Below, one piece after another: positions 42,842 to 52,087 of a stretch of DNA of 64,000 nt. Origin of the DNA: Mycobacterium gallinarum. GTDB lineage: Bacteria; Actinomycetota; Actinomycetes; Mycobacteriales; Mycobacteriaceae. The stretch spans positions 1-64,000 of the forward strand of contig NZ_AP022602.1 in the NCBI RefSeq assembly GCF_010726765.1. Reading direction: 5' to 3'. Made by a program: the position numbers and the translations under genes. The notes below the pieces were generated by a model. The model was not told the origin of the DNA and ran no database searches. It saw only the letters and a list, made by a program, of their open reading frames with translations. How positions within the stretch are numbered: the stretch's first letter is position 1; each line of letters begins with the position of its first letter.

Positions 42842-44923
42842 CTATGACCCAATCTCTCGGGGTGGTCGCGTCGGTTGGGCAGCACGGGGTGCCGCGGTGT
42901 CGTTCTGACGGGGCTCGTCGATGTCAATTGTCCCTGCTGGTGCAGTGCTGCCGCGCGCAGGCTGAGACCCGGCTTCTGCCGAACGTCGGGGCGCCTGGCC
43001 CGTGCTGCGACTGGCCAAGGTGGGCGCCTGAGCGGGCTCACGGGCAGATGAGGAGGTGGCGGCGGCATCCGGGCGGTGCTGACGTAGCGGGGCCGGCGAG
43101 GAGTCGCCGCCAGACCCTTGGGCGGCGGGCTTCGATTCCGAGCCGCTGGTGTTCTTCGCGGTTTTGAGCACATGCCCGGCCGTGCTGGCGACACCGGCCG
43201 CCTTGGCCGCCGCGGCGACGGGAACGGCCACCTCAGGGGCGGCCACCTTGACCGCGGTCAGCGCGGCTGTGGTGGCCGCGGACTTGGCGGCGGCTTTGGT
43301 GGGTGTCGTTCCGCTGCTGGTTGCCCCGTCACCGGCGACTCGCTGTGTGCGCACTGTGCTTGACGAGCGCGGTTTGAACCACTCCATGCCGGGCGTGCGG
43401 CGAGTCGGTGAGCCGCTGCTGTCGTCCTGGCCGCCTGCGGTGTCGTCGCGATCGCGCCGTCCCAGGCGCGCGCTCGCCGCTTGCGCCTTGTCGCGGTAGG
43501 ACGCTGCTTCGTCTCGGACGGCGCCGGTGCCGGCGTGCCACGCGCCGCTGACCTGTCGGCCGATGGTGCCCATGCTGTCGGTGTGAAAGGAGCGGTCGAC
43601 GAAGCGGAAGCCCAGCCACAGGACCCCTGCCGCCACGGCCATGATCAGCACCCGCGGAATCGCTGTTGCGGTGGATGTGCCGAAGGCATCGGTGGTCAGT
43701 ACCCAGGTGATGCCGATCGCGGAGACGGCGAGGTAAACCTCGAACACCATCAGCTGGATGACGTGCATGAAAAGCTCTGTGCCGCAATGCTTGGCGAAGC
43801 GCAGTGCGCGTCCGAAGCCCAGCATGCCGATGAGGAAGGAAGGGCCGACCAGGATGCCGAAGTACAGCGACTTGATGCCGACCAGCATCGCCGACAGTCC
43901 GACGTAGAAGTAGAAGAAGGCCACCACGATCGCGACCAGAACCAGCAGCAGACCGATGGTGGCGTCAGAGCCGCCGAGGCGCTGGGCGTAGGCCAGGGCT
44001 TGCGGAGCGCCGCAGTTGGCCATGGCGTGCGCCGGGCCGGGACCATCGACGCCACCAGCGCCGATGATGGCCGCGTTCCACGCTTGGCGGCATCCGCCGA
44101 CATCATCGACGACCATGCCGAAGTTGAGGACCTGCAATGGATGTCGCACGCCGGCGGTCACGACGTTGGCCATCAGCGCGTCTAGTTTGGCATCCAGCGA
44201 GGCGCCGGACGCGAACGGTGCCCCGGTAGCGGCCTGGGCGATTTCCAGTCCGGTGCCGCGTCCCAGCGCCAGCAGGCCGTGCTCGCTGTAGAGGTCGCCG
44301 ATGGGATCGGAGAACACCGTGGCCAGCAGCACGGCTAGGACGAGGGCGGTCCCCAGCATGGCCCACCCCCGGCCAGGGTGTCCTCGCAGTATGTGATACC
44401 CGGCGACGGTGACGCACACCGTAATCGCGATGGGAGCCAACATCATTGAACTGACCAGTGAGCTGACCGCGCTGTAGAGCGGCAGGCCCACGGTCGCGAT
44501 GGCCACCAGCCATCCCGTGGATAGCGCGAAGCGCAGAAACCACAGCGCGGCGGCCATGATGAAGATGAAGGTCCCGGCGATCATGCCCAACCACCATGCG
44601 GCCGTGGCATTGTCGACGGCGCGCTCCATGGCCGCGGCCATCCACGGCATCCACGTGCTCGGGTCGATCATCGATATCTCTTGACCGTTGTTGGTGGCGG
44701 CCTCACGCACCGAGACCATGGACAGGAAGTAGAAGGCGATCGGCACACCATCGGTGTCGCGCAGTCCCGTCCAGCCCAGCGCTGCCGAACCGCCGGCGGC
44801 CACGGCGTTCGGCGCGCACAGCAAGGCGACAAAGGACAGCGTGTAGGTCAGCGTCATCGTCACGACGGTGCGCCGTGCGCGTGGGTGGTCGGCCAGCCAC
44901 AGGGTGAGGGCACCGGAGGTCAT
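42842..44923 (-). CDS. VirB6/TrbL-like polytopic T4SS membrane protein
   Basis: The ATG at 44923 overlaps the virB4 stop as ATGA. The 693-residue protein has a signal-like first helix (VVTMTLTYTLSFVALLCAPN), then about seven more membrane helices (for example IGLLLVLVAIVVAFFYFYVG). A long, Ala/Ser/Pro-rich cytoplasmic or wall-side tail takes up the last 200 residues. Central polytopic regions with large soluble tails mark VirB6-like inner-membrane channel subunits. The sequence itself is poorly conserved, so the call rests on topology and on position directly after VirB4. Confidence 0.75.
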   Translation of the reverse strand: MTSGALTLWLADHPRARRTVVTMTLTYTLSFVALLCAPNAVAAGGSAALGWTGLRDTDGVPIAFYFLSMVSVREAATNNGQEISMIDPSTWMPWMAAAMERAVDNATAAWWLGMIAGTFIFIMAAALWFLRFALSTGWLVAIATVGLPLYSAVSSLVSSMMLAPIAITVCVTVAGYHILRGHPGRGWAMLGTALVLAVLLATVFSDPIGDLYSEHGLLALGRGTGLEIAQAATGAPFASGASLDAKLDALMANVVTAGVRHPLQVLNFGMVVDDVGGCRQAWNAAIIGAGGVDGPGPAHAMANCGAPQALAYAQRLGGSDATIGLLLVLVAIVVAFFYFYVGLSAMLVGIKSLYFGILVGPSFLIGMLGFGRALRFAKHCGTELFMHVIQLMVFEVYLAVSAIGITWVLTTDAFGTSTATAIPRVLIMAVAAGVLWLGFRFVDRSFHTDSMGTIGRQVSGAWHAGTGAVRDEAASYRDKAQAASARLGRRDRDDTAGGQDDSSGSPTRRTPGMEWFKPRSSSTVRTQRVAGDGATSSGTTPTKAAAKSAATTAALTAVKVAAPEVAVPVAAAAKAAGVASTAGHVLKTAKNTSGSESKPAAQGSGGDSSPAPLRQHRPDAAATSSSAREPAQAPTLASRSTGQAPRRSAEAGSQPARGSTAPAGTIDIDEPRQNDTAAPRAAQPTRPPREIGS

Positions 44924-47463
44924 GCGACAACCTCTTGAGGTGGTGTGCTGTCGACGTCGGCGGCCAGCTGCGAGGTGGGGGCACCCAGGAAGCGGCAGCG
45001 GGCCCGCCGACCGCGCTCGTCGACGATGAACCCCTCCCCCATCCGTGAGGGATGGACTTTGCCGAAGGTGTCGTCGTCGCTGTCTTCGTCGTCGGCTGAC
45101 TCGGCTGGGCTGGTGTCCTCGTAGTAGGACTGCACCACTTCCGGATACAACTCGGGATCTACACCGGCCCACTCCAGCGTCTTGGTCGCCAGTTCCTCGT
45201 TGCGGATCGCGAACAGCCACTTCTGAGTGATGAATTTGTCCCCCATGCGCGCGAAGTCGCGGTAGTCCTGGGAGACCAGCCAGATACCGGTCGCGTGCTT
45301 GCGGCCTTGGCGGGTGATGCGGTGGGCGGTGCGAGCACCGGCGGGATAGGCCATCAGCTCGGCAGCCTCTTCGAAGATCATTGTCGAGAACTGCTCGCGG
45401 TGCAGAAACTGGTGGCGCTGCACGGTGTCGATGATCAGCCCATAGATGGCCATACCCGCGCGAGCCCCCTTGGGCAGCTTGTCGTAGAGGTGTGGGTTGA
45501 GAATGTCGTCGGCATCGGGCAGGCCGAGCCGGTTGGTCAGCCAGATCGTGGCTAGTGATTGTGACGGCGAGTACGCCGGCAGGGTTTCGTCAAAGATGGC
45601 CCGCGCCGCCGGCTGGGTGGCCCAAGCGTCCAAGCGCGCGAGCAGCATGTCGTTGTTGGAGTCGGGTTGTGCTCGCAGGTAACCGATTAGCGACCGCATC
45701 GAGTGAATGCCTTGGGCGTCACGCATCTGTGGACTCACCAGAAGGGTGAACCGGTTCTCCATGTCGCTGTCGGCGGGAACGCCGATCATCGGCAGGATGT
45801 GGTCGGCGGCCACCTCGCCGGCCTTGTCAAAGGGAAACATGCGCAGCGGGTCGAGGCTGAACCGCGAATTGCCCAGATCGATCACCGTCGTGTGGGTGAC
45901 GTTGCGGAACGCCTGGGCCCATTCGCCGTGGGTTCCGGGATCGAACACGTCGACCTTGCCGCCGCGCAGGACCACTTCAATTCCAGAGAGTTTGGCGCGG
46001 TTGGATTTACCTGCTCCCGGGTCACCGATGACGATCAGCCCAGTGTTCTTGTGGCGGCGAGCGCAACCTTCCGGATCGTGCAGGATCAGACTGCGCCGCA
46101 ACGTGTTCTGATTTTCCGCCAGCGGGGTGCCTCGGGAGTCACCAACGCGCGTCGAGATGAGCGGCGTGAAGCGGCCCCACAGGTGGGCCGACGTCGGATC
46201 GCGGAACTCGTTCAGGTGGGCGTGTTTCTCGCTGCCGGGGTTGAACGCGGCCCACAGCTTGGACTGCGCCCCCCGCCACCGGCTGACAGCAATCTCGGCC
46301 TGGTCAAGTTCGTGGCGGACCTGCTTCACCGCGTCCTCGCACATTTCCACGGTGGGCGCGCCCACGGCGATCAGCGTGGCCACATCGAGCTCTCGCTCGC
46401 TGGGATTGGCCTTGATCGCAGCGTTGTACTCGCGGGTGTTGGCCAGCTTGATATCGAGTTCGTCGTCCTCGTCGATCATGCGGCCCCGCTGGCGCATCTG
46501 GTCTTTGATGTTCTTTGCCGCGCGCGCGTTGAGCGCCTCGGCGCGCTCGGGACTGCGCACCGTGACGTGCTGCATCCAGTCAATAGAGGCTTCGGTGTCG
46601 ACGTTATCGAGCGCATACAGGTAAGCGGCCTTGGTGAACCGCAGGCCGGTGTCGGGAAAGTGCGTGATCGGCAGCAGCGCCTGATAACTCCACGGCCCTT
46701 CAGGATTGTCGGCGTCATAGAGGCGCACGATGGGGCGCATTGTCGGCCACCACGACGAGCGCACGGCATTGGCGCCCTCGTCGACGCCCGGGCGCACGAA
46801 ATGGGCCGCAGTGAGCCGATCTGGCCCAGCCGCGGCGGGCGGCATCGGCTCGCGCAGCACACCGCGAAAGACGTTGTGGCGGTGCTGCCAGAGAATCTGC
46901 AGTGGGCTGGCCGGTCGGATGCTGAACTGTTGGGGCAGGGAGGCGACCACTTCGGCGGCCAGGCGCGCATAGGCGGCTACCGACGTGTCGGAGTCGACGT
47001 CGCGGCCGACTACCCAGTCCTTGGCCTTCGTGGCGGCTCCGGTCGCGGTGCGACCCGCCCGGCCGCTGTCGACCGGAAAAGTCAGCCAGCCTCGCCTTCG
47101 CTCCTCCAGGAACACCGGGGCGCCCGCGGGTGCCGCGTCAGGGTTGAAGGTGGGTTCCCACAGCCGGCAGTGCTCCACCCAGCCCGGGTGGTGGCTGTGG
47201 TTGCCAACGATGTTGCGCATCAGTCGATTCGGGTCGGTGGTGTCGAGTAGCCCGGACAGGGACCATCCCGAGGGCAAGGCGCGGGCCAGGTTGCGGTAGA
47301 ACCGGCTGCCCCGTTCATGGGTGCGAAGCGGACGCAGCACAAGCGGCAGTCCGTCGATGAGGTAGTCGGCATACACCCCGCCGCGGGTGAAGCGCAGATT
47401 GCCGATCACCGCCAGCGGCGGATCGAAGAGATGATCGACGCGCGGGTCAGCGTTGCGGGCCAT
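44920..47463 (-). CDS. VirB4-type T4SS ATPase
   Basis: The 847-residue protein carries Walker A TGLIVIGDPGAGKSNRAKLS near residue 478, a VDVFDPGTHGEW segment after it, and Walker B-like FSTMIFEEAAELMAYPAGAR. HATGIWLVSQDYRDFARMGD and the C-terminal arginine region complete the VirB4/TraC motor. The N-terminal 400 residues form the VirB3-interacting domain. It powers pilus assembly and DNA transfer at the inner face of the membrane. It is the most strongly conserved T4SS gene here and overlaps its neighbours on both sides. Confidence 0.9.
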   Translation of the reverse strand: MARNADPRVDHLFDPPLAVIGNLRFTRGGVYADYLIDGLPLVLRPLRTHERGSRFYRNLARALPSGWSLSGLLDTTDPNRLMRNIVGNHSHHPGWVEHCRLWEPTFNPDAAPAGAPVFLEERRRGWLTFPVDSGRAGRTATGAATKAKDWVVGRDVDSDTSVAAYARLAAEVVASLPQQFSIRPASPLQILWQHRHNVFRGVLREPMPPAAAGPDRLTAAHFVRPGVDEGANAVRSSWWPTMRPIVRLYDADNPEGPWSYQALLPITHFPDTGLRFTKAAYLYALDNVDTEASIDWMQHVTVRSPERAEALNARAAKNIKDQMRQRGRMIDEDDELDIKLANTREYNAAIKANPSERELDVATLIAVGAPTVEMCEDAVKQVRHELDQAEIAVSRWRGAQSKLWAAFNPGSEKHAHLNEFRDPTSAHLWGRFTPLISTRVGDSRGTPLAENQNTLRRSLILHDPEGCARRHKNTGLIVIGDPGAGKSNRAKLSGIEVVLRGGKVDVFDPGTHGEWAQAFRNVTHTTVIDLGNSRFSLDPLRMFPFDKAGEVAADHILPMIGVPADSDMENRFTLLVSPQMRDAQGIHSMRSLIGYLRAQPDSNNDMLLARLDAWATQPAARAIFDETLPAYSPSQSLATIWLTNRLGLPDADDILNPHLYDKLPKGARAGMAIYGLIIDTVQRHQFLHREQFSTMIFEEAAELMAYPAGARTAHRITRQGRKHATGIWLVSQDYRDFARMGDKFITQKWLFAIRNEELATKTLEWAGVDPELYPEVVQSYYEDTSPAESADDEDSDDDTFGKVHPSRMGEGFIVDERGRRARCRFLGAPTSQLAADVDSTPPQEVVA

Positions 47464-47824
47464 GACCGCTCCTAGCCGGCGGCCGTGCCGCGCACACGTG
47501 CTTGGGCAGAATCGACGACAGCGCGAAGCTGGCGCGAGCGGCCAGCGACGGCCGCCGCTTGGGCAGCACCATCCGCAGAATCACCGTCACGACGACCGCC
47601 GCCACGGCAGCGCCACCGAGTACCGCGAATCCGGCACCTTCGTGGGTGCGGAACCACCACAGTGCGGGCAACATGATCATGCCGATCGCGATGAGTTCGG
47701 CGCTGCGATAAGGGCCGCCGGGCAGGCGATTTCCGGTCGAGGACTCCCCCGCGTAGATCGGAACGTCGCGGATCCCGGTGAAGACCTTCGCGGGCTCCCC
47801 GGTGGAAACCTCGTTGTTGGGCAT
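47447..47824 (-). CDS. VirB3/PrgI-like small membrane protein
   Basis: The 125-residue protein has two adjacent membrane helices (AELIAIGMIMLPALWWF and GFAVLGGAAVAAVVVTVILR) and a basic tail. This size and topology, directly before VirB4, is the usual position of VirB3 or PrgI/TcpE-type subunits. It overlaps virB4 by 17 bases. The call rests on topology and gene order, not on motifs. Confidence 0.65.
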   Translation of the reverse strand: MPNNEVSTGEPAKVFTGIRDVPIYAGESSTGNRLPGGPYRSAELIAIGMIMLPALWWFRTHEGAGFAVLGGAAVAAVVVTVILRMVLPKRRPSLAARASFALSSILPKHVCAARPPARSGHGPQR

Positions 47825-47826
47825 GC

Positions 47827-47964
47827 TCAGCTCTCTTCGTGGTGGCTGATGAGAATGCGTCGGCTGTTCGCGTCGTCGATCAGCCCGGTCATGTTGTGAA
47901 TCGGTGCGGCGGGGACGAGGAAGCCGAGCAACGAGACGCCCAGTCCACGCATTCGATGCGTCAT
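47827..47964 (-). CDS. 45-residue small protein in the T4SS operon
   Basis: An ATG at 47964 overlaps the preceding stop as ATGA, and the stop lies two bases before the next ATG. The product is MTHRMRGLGVSLLGFLVPAA, then PIHNMTGLIDDANSRRILIS and HHEES: one hydrophobic segment followed by a charged end. Exact coupling on both sides, the same way all neighbours are joined, supports a real gene that automatic annotation would often miss. Confidence 0.55.
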   Translation of the reverse strand: MTHRMRGLGVSLLGFLVPAAPIHNMTGLIDDANSRRILISHHEES

Positions 47965-48242
47965 CGCCCGTAGACGGACACGATGCCGCGCTGCTCCAGT
48001 TCCTGATTGCCCGACTGCTGGAAGCCAGCGACGTTGGCGATGATCAGCGACAAGATGATGCCGCCCACCACCGCGCCGATGGCCGATCCGATTCCCTGCT
48101 TGAAACCGTTGCGCAGGCCGACCGCGATGCCCAGCGCCATGGCGGCGAGACCGCCGACGACTACCACGATTGAGAAGATCTCTTGGGACATGCCCACGAT
48201 CCCCTGTGCTGCCAGAACCGTTGTGTTCGAGGCGATATTCAT
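47961..48242 (-). CDS. Small two-helix membrane protein, VirB2/TrbC-like pilin candidate
   Basis: The 93-residue protein begins MNIASNTTVLAAQGIVGMSQ and has two helices, EIFSIVVVVGGLAAMALGIA and IGSAIGAVVGGIILSLIIAN, joined by a short basic loop (LRNGFKQG). This is the topology of VirB2/TrbC pilins, with small residues dominating the helices. The ATG follows AAAGGAAA. Position before the VirB3-like and VirB4 genes supports a T4SS role. No cleavage site was confirmed. Confidence 0.6.
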   Translation of the reverse strand: MNIASNTTVLAAQGIVGMSQEIFSIVVVVGGLAAMALGIAVGLRNGFKQGIGSAIGAVVGGIILSLIIANVAGFQQSGNQELEQRGIVSVYGR

Positions 48243-48300
48243 CGTTGTTTCCTTTCAGGGTGATGTTGGATGGACTGATCCGGTGGCGTTGTGCCAACAG

Positions 48301-49230
48301 CTACGAGTGCGGTCGTCGCGTGCCGGCGGCGACGGGGGTCGGCGGGGCCTCAGGGTCGATTGCCGGAACCACGTCAATGGCGGCTACCGACCAGGCGCCG
48401 CCGGTGGCGCGCAGCGTCAGCGGGTACTCGAGCGGGGTGGTGGTGTAGTCGGCGGCTCGGGCGCTGACCGTCACCCAGACCCGCAGCTCGCTGCCTTCGG
48501 CCGGGGCCTCCGGCACCGGCTGCTGGGCTCGGATCGAGGTAACTGTTGCCGTCGAGTAGGCGCGCAGCGGCCCCAGCCCCGAGTCGACAGTGACGAACCG
48601 TTCGATGCCGTTGGCCTCGGTGAGGTAGCACGTGACAAAGCCGCTGATCACCGCTGCCAGGACGGCATCGTTGGTGATGGTGACCGGATAGTCTAGTGAC
48701 ACGTCGACCCCCGGCGGTGGCGGGTCGCGGCGGGCTGGTTTGGCCATCGCCCGCGGCGCGGCACCGTTGTAGACACTGACCGGGAGCTGGTAGTAGCTGC
48801 GCACGGGAGGCGCGTTGGTGTAGGACTGCTCGGTGACGGCCACGATGACGCCGTAGGTCGCGACGCCGGGCGTCGTTTGGCCGACGAAGGTCGCAGATGC
48901 TGCCTGCGCCGAGACGATCAACGGGGACGTTGTGGGCAGCGACATGTCGGTGCTGTCGGGGAAGCAGCGCGCCACCTCGCCCGCCCGGCTGCTGCTGGCC
49001 GTCAGAAGCACTGTCACGCAGTCGATCGCGTAGCTTTCCACCAGCGCGGTCTCGTTGCCTACCGAGCGAGCGGTCACCGCCACTGGTGTCTCATCGGAGG
49101 GGAACACCCACCGCCACACCGTGGATGCACCGCTGATGACCGAGCAGACAACCAGGACCGTCACGATCACCTTGGCGCTGCCCTGGCCAGTCGTGGTGAG
49201 CCGTCGCCGCCAGGTGTTGGTCAGCTGCAT
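48301..49230 (-). CDS. TcpC/VirB8-like conjugation protein
   Basis: The ATG at 49230 lies one base after the upstream stop. The 309-residue protein has one N-terminal helix (KVIVTVLVVCSVISGASTVW) and a long outer part with two similar domains (YAIDCVTVLLTASSSRAGEV; VLAAVISGFVTCYLTEANGI). Paired NTF2-like domains after a single helix are the mark of TcpC, the Gram-positive VirB8 counterpart that scaffolds the transfer channel. A Pro-rich linker (RRDPPPPGVDVSLDYP) joins the two domains. Confidence 0.75.
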   Translation of the reverse strand: MQLTNTWRRRLTTTGQGSAKVIVTVLVVCSVISGASTVWRWVFPSDETPVAVTARSVGNETALVESYAIDCVTVLLTASSSRAGEVARCFPDSTDMSLPTTSPLIVSAQAASATFVGQTTPGVATYGVIVAVTEQSYTNAPPVRSYYQLPVSVYNGAAPRAMAKPARRDPPPPGVDVSLDYPVTITNDAVLAAVISGFVTCYLTEANGIERFVTVDSGLGPLRAYSTATVTSIRAQQPVPEAPAEGSELRVWVTVSARAADYTTTPLEYPLTLRATGGAWSVAAIDVVPAIDPEAPPTPVAAGTRRPHS

Positions 49231-49231
49231 G

Positions 49232-50347
49232 TCAAACCGCCTTGTGTCCAATGATTTTGATGCTTGACACGGCGAAAGTGCCGTCAGCCGGATCGCGCGA
49301 GGCCGTACCCCCGGCCAGGACCGGGGCTGGTGCCGACGCGGACCCGCCCTGGTTGCCGCCGAGAATGTCGCCCAGGATCGAAGGTCCGGCGCTCGGCGGC
49401 GTCGGTGCCGCGGTCGTGTTGGTCGGTGCGATCGCCGGCGGGCGGCTGGTTTCCTGGATGATCACCGTGATTTTCGAAGCCAGCACGCCGGGGCGGATGG
49501 ATTCCACGGCTTCGCCGCGGACATTGCCGGTGTTCTGGTTCTTCACCGTGCGGTCGGTGTCGTTGAACTGCCACTGCACCCGAGTAACCACGCGATGCTG
49601 CAGCCACGGGTCAGGCTGATCAGGGCTGACCGCGGTCTTGCTGACTGCGCCCGGCACGATGGACACCGCGGTGATGACGAACGTGCGGCCCAGGTCAATC
49701 TCCAGGACCTGGCCGTCGACCGATCGCAGACAAACCCACGGAGTTGTGGAATTGGGGTCGGCCACGGACTGCGCTGACGTGGACCCCGGTGGGCAGTCTG
49801 AGGAAGCCGTAAAGGGCAGTGGCCCATCGCTATTCGGTGGCGGGCTGGGCGGAGGCACCTCAACCACGCGGGGTGCGACGGGCGCGGCCGCCGGCCCGGA
49901 CGGCTCTGTGCTCGGAGAGTTGGCCATCGTGACGACCAGGGTGATGATGGTGCCGAGGACGGCCGCTGCGCCGAACGCGGCGAGCACCCACGGGGTGTAC
50001 CGGCGCGGCGGCGGATCCTGGGAGCGGGAGTCGGCGTCGGTGGGAGTGCTGTCTAGATCGACTACCGACCCGCCGACGTCGAATGGCGAATCGAGCAGCA
50101 GGTCGGGCCGGGAGCCGTCGTAGTCGTAGTCATCCTCGGCATAACCAAGCGGCGATTCGTCGCCGTCGTCGTCGAACTCTGCGGACGCGAGATCTTTTGG
50201 GTCAGTGTGCACTTCATCGTCGGCCGCAGGAGGAGACGATCGTGAACCGCTCTCGGCCCCGAAAGTGTTATCGCGGTCGTCGTCATCGTGAACAGTGACC
50301 GCCCCGATTTTTTTCAGCCACTCGTCGTTGTCGATACCGCGCGTCAT
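49232..50347 (-). CDS. Membrane-anchored protein with outer discoidin-like region
   Basis: The ATG at 50347 overlaps the upstream stop as ATGA. The 371-residue product has a very acidic cytoplasmic N-terminus (HDDDDRDNTFG, FDDDGDESPLGYAEDDYDYD), one membrane helix (WVLAAFGAAAVLGTIITLVV), a Pro-rich stalk and an outer domain (DGQVLEIDLGRTFVITAVSI, DPWLQHRVVTRVQWQFNDTD). The outer domain resembles F5/8-type galactose-binding modules. It may bind cell-wall sugars during transfer. It is cotranscribed with the TcpC-like gene. Confidence 0.65.
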   Translation of the reverse strand: MTRGIDNDEWLKKIGAVTVHDDDDRDNTFGAESGSRSSPPAADDEVHTDPKDLASAEFDDDGDESPLGYAEDDYDYDGSRPDLLLDSPFDVGGSVVDLDSTPTDADSRSQDPPPRRYTPWVLAAFGAAAVLGTIITLVVTMANSPSTEPSGPAAAPVAPRVVEVPPPSPPPNSDGPLPFTASSDCPPGSTSAQSVADPNSTTPWVCLRSVDGQVLEIDLGRTFVITAVSIVPGAVSKTAVSPDQPDPWLQHRVVTRVQWQFNDTDRTVKNQNTGNVRGEAVESIRPGVLASKITVIIQETSRPPAIAPTNTTAAPTPPSAGPSILGDILGGNQGGSASAPAPVLAGGTASRDPADGTFAVSSIKIIGHKAV

Positions 50348-50754
50348 GGCCGCCGGCCCCGGGCGGCGCGAGACGGGCGACTCCCAGCGCGTGCATGCCG
50401 AACCTGCGTTCCCGCTCCACGAGCAGCGATCGTCGGAATCGCATCCAGGTCCTCGACTGCGGGCGTCCCCCACCGCAGATGCAGTTCCTCAACGGGCGCG
50501 CTCTCAGCGCTCGGTAGCGCCGCGGTGACAGGCGCGGCGGCCGGTGCCTGTGTGGGCACCGTGGGGTACGGCGCCCACGGCTCGGTGCGAAAGGCCCGTC
50601 CGCTGCTGCGCCGCCGGACCAGGCGCAGCACCAGGGCCGCGAGCGCCACCACTGCCAGAAGGGGAGCGAGCTGCACGAGTATCTGGACGAGCACGGCCAC
50701 GACGACGGTCAGCCCGACCGCCACCCCCGCCGCCACCGTCAGCACGATCTTCAC
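50344..50754 (-). CDS. Small membrane protein at the head of the T4SS operon
   Basis: The GTG follows GAGGAGG. The 136-residue protein has two hydrophobic helices (MKIVLTVAAGVAVGLTVVVA and QLAPLLAVVALAALVLRLVR) and a Pro/Ala-rich cytoplasmic tail ending in basic residues. It is the first gene of the minus-strand operon running to 38744. No family was recognised. Confidence 0.55.
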   Translation of the reverse strand: MKIVLTVAAGVAVGLTVVVAVLVQILVQLAPLLAVVALAALVLRLVRRRSSGRAFRTEPWAPYPTVPTQAPAAAPVTAALPSAESAPVEELHLRWGTPAVEDLDAIPTIAARGAGTQVRHARAGSRPSRAARGRRP

Positions 50755-50869
50755 GTCTATCCTCCTCGATTCGGCTAATGCTCAACTCTGTGACTGAACC
50801 GTATCTATTAAGGACCAAATGTGTCCACACTCATGGACGACTAAGGGCGAAACATGATTCTGTTAGCGC
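50755..50869. promoter_or_regulatory. Divergent promoter region with a small inverted repeat
   Basis: This 115-bp gap separates the T4SS operon (minus) from the HTH gene (plus). It is AT-rich for this DNA (CCGTATCTATTAAGG) and has GTCCA-CACTCA-TGGAC near 50822-50838. The HTH protein encoded next door could bind here and control conjugation genes. No consensus box was certain. Confidence 0.4.
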
Positions 50870-51244
50870 ATGGAGGCACCAGAGCAGGGCATTGAGCGGT
50901 TGGACCACTTCGTCACCGAGCGGAGACGAGCATTGGGTATCAGCCGCGCACAGATGTTCGCCCGCGGCGGCCCATCGCCATCGACCATGAACAAAGCCCT
51001 CACCGGGGACCGGGGACTGTCTCGATCCACCCTGGAGCGCATCGACCGCGCACTGGGATGGGCGCCGGGCTCGGCCGAGACCGTGATGCGCGGCGGCACT
51101 CCCACCTCACGCATACCGGCGCCGAGCGATGCGCCCTGCCCCGCGCACGAGCACGTAGTCACAGTCCTGGAAAGCATCCGGACGCAGCTGCACACCGCTG
51201 AGCAGCTCGTCGAGGATCTGCTCGGGTCCGGCCATGCCCGCTGA
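50870..51244 (+). CDS. XRE-like HTH regulator
   Basis: The 124-residue protein has an N-terminal helix-turn-helix of the phage-repressor type (GIERLDHFVTERRRALGISR, AQMFARGGPSPSTMNKALTG, LSRSTLERIDRALGW). A helical C-terminal segment (HVVTVLESIRTQLHTAEQLV) may dimerise it. It is divergent from the T4SS operon, so repression of transfer is plausible. It overlaps the downstream membrane gene by 11 bases. Confidence 0.65.
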   Translation: MEAPEQGIERLDHFVTERRRALGISRAQMFARGGPSPSTMNKALTGDRGLSRSTLERIDRALGWAPGSAETVMRGGTPTSRIPAPSDAPCPAHEHVVTVLESIRTQLHTAEQLVEDLLGSGHAR

Positions 51245-52016
51245 GGTGTTCGACGAAGAACGCCGGGCCTGGATCGCCGCCCGCGCCGGCATCTGGATGT
51301 TCCAGAAGCGCCGTGCCGAGCTACTGGGCAAACGCATCCGCGCGCGTAGCCGCGCCAAGGTGGGTGCCCGACCCGACCCCCACGATGATCAAGTGACTCC
51401 ACCGCTGATCTTCCGCACGTCCTCCACCACGACTGGGGCGCTCGAAACCGGTGTCGCCGCGGTCCTCGCCGCGGCCGCACCGATCGGCTGGCCACTAGGC
51501 CGAATGCTCTATGCCGTGATCATCGGGCTGATCCCCGAGCGCCTCCAGGCCTATCCGATCGCGGCGCTGATCTGGGCCGCCATCCTCAGCGGCGCCCCCT
51601 TACCCGTTCTTTATGACCCCAGTCCTTCGCTGGCCAGCACCCTGCTCATCCCATGGCTGCTCGCTCAAGTCCCGGCCACCTTCGCTTCCGCCGCGGCCTA
51701 CGGAGTCCTCGAAGGCTGGCTGGCGATCGACGGCTCCAGCGACTGGTGGCCATTGACCCCCGCCCAGCGCGATGTCGACGACACTCTGATCCTGGGTCCT
51801 GCTCCCGTGTCGATGCCGACCCTGCTCGATCCCGCCCCATCTGCTGACGGCCGATCGCCGGACGCTCTCCGCGTTCCGCGTCGCCGACCTGCACCAGTGA
51901 ACTGGATACGGCTGGCCATCCCCGCGGCCATTGCGGCGATCGGAAGCTGCTGGTACGTCGCGGCCGTAGCTGCAGCCCTCGCTGCGTTTCCCGGCCAGGC
52001 GCTGGCCGCGACTTAG
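51234..52016 (+). CDS. Hypothetical membrane protein
   Basis: The 260-residue product starts MPAEVFDEERRAWIAARAGI with a basic cytoplasmic segment (RRAELLGKRIRARSRAKVGA). About four membrane helices follow (for example LETGVAAVLAAAAPIGWPLG and IAALIWAAILSGAPLPVLYD), then a last one at the C-terminus. No family was recognised. Its overlap with the HTH gene suggests one transcript. It ends 71 bp before the convergent end of the helicase gene and could belong to either the transfer region or the defence-like cargo. Confidence 0.5.
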   Translation: MPAEVFDEERRAWIAARAGIWMFQKRRAELLGKRIRARSRAKVGARPDPHDDQVTPPLIFRTSSTTTGALETGVAAVLAAAAPIGWPLGRMLYAVIIGLIPERLQAYPIAALIWAAILSGAPLPVLYDPSPSLASTLLIPWLLAQVPATFASAAAYGVLEGWLAIDGSSDWWPLTPAQRDVDDTLILGPAPVSMPTLLDPAPSADGRSPDALRVPRRRPAPVNWIRLAIPAAIAAIGSCWYVAAVAAALAAFPGQALAAT

Positions 52017-52087
52017 GCCCAGTGGCCCGCGCACGCACATCAAGGTGATCGCGACGAGTGGCGACCATCAAGTCACGTAAAGCTCAA

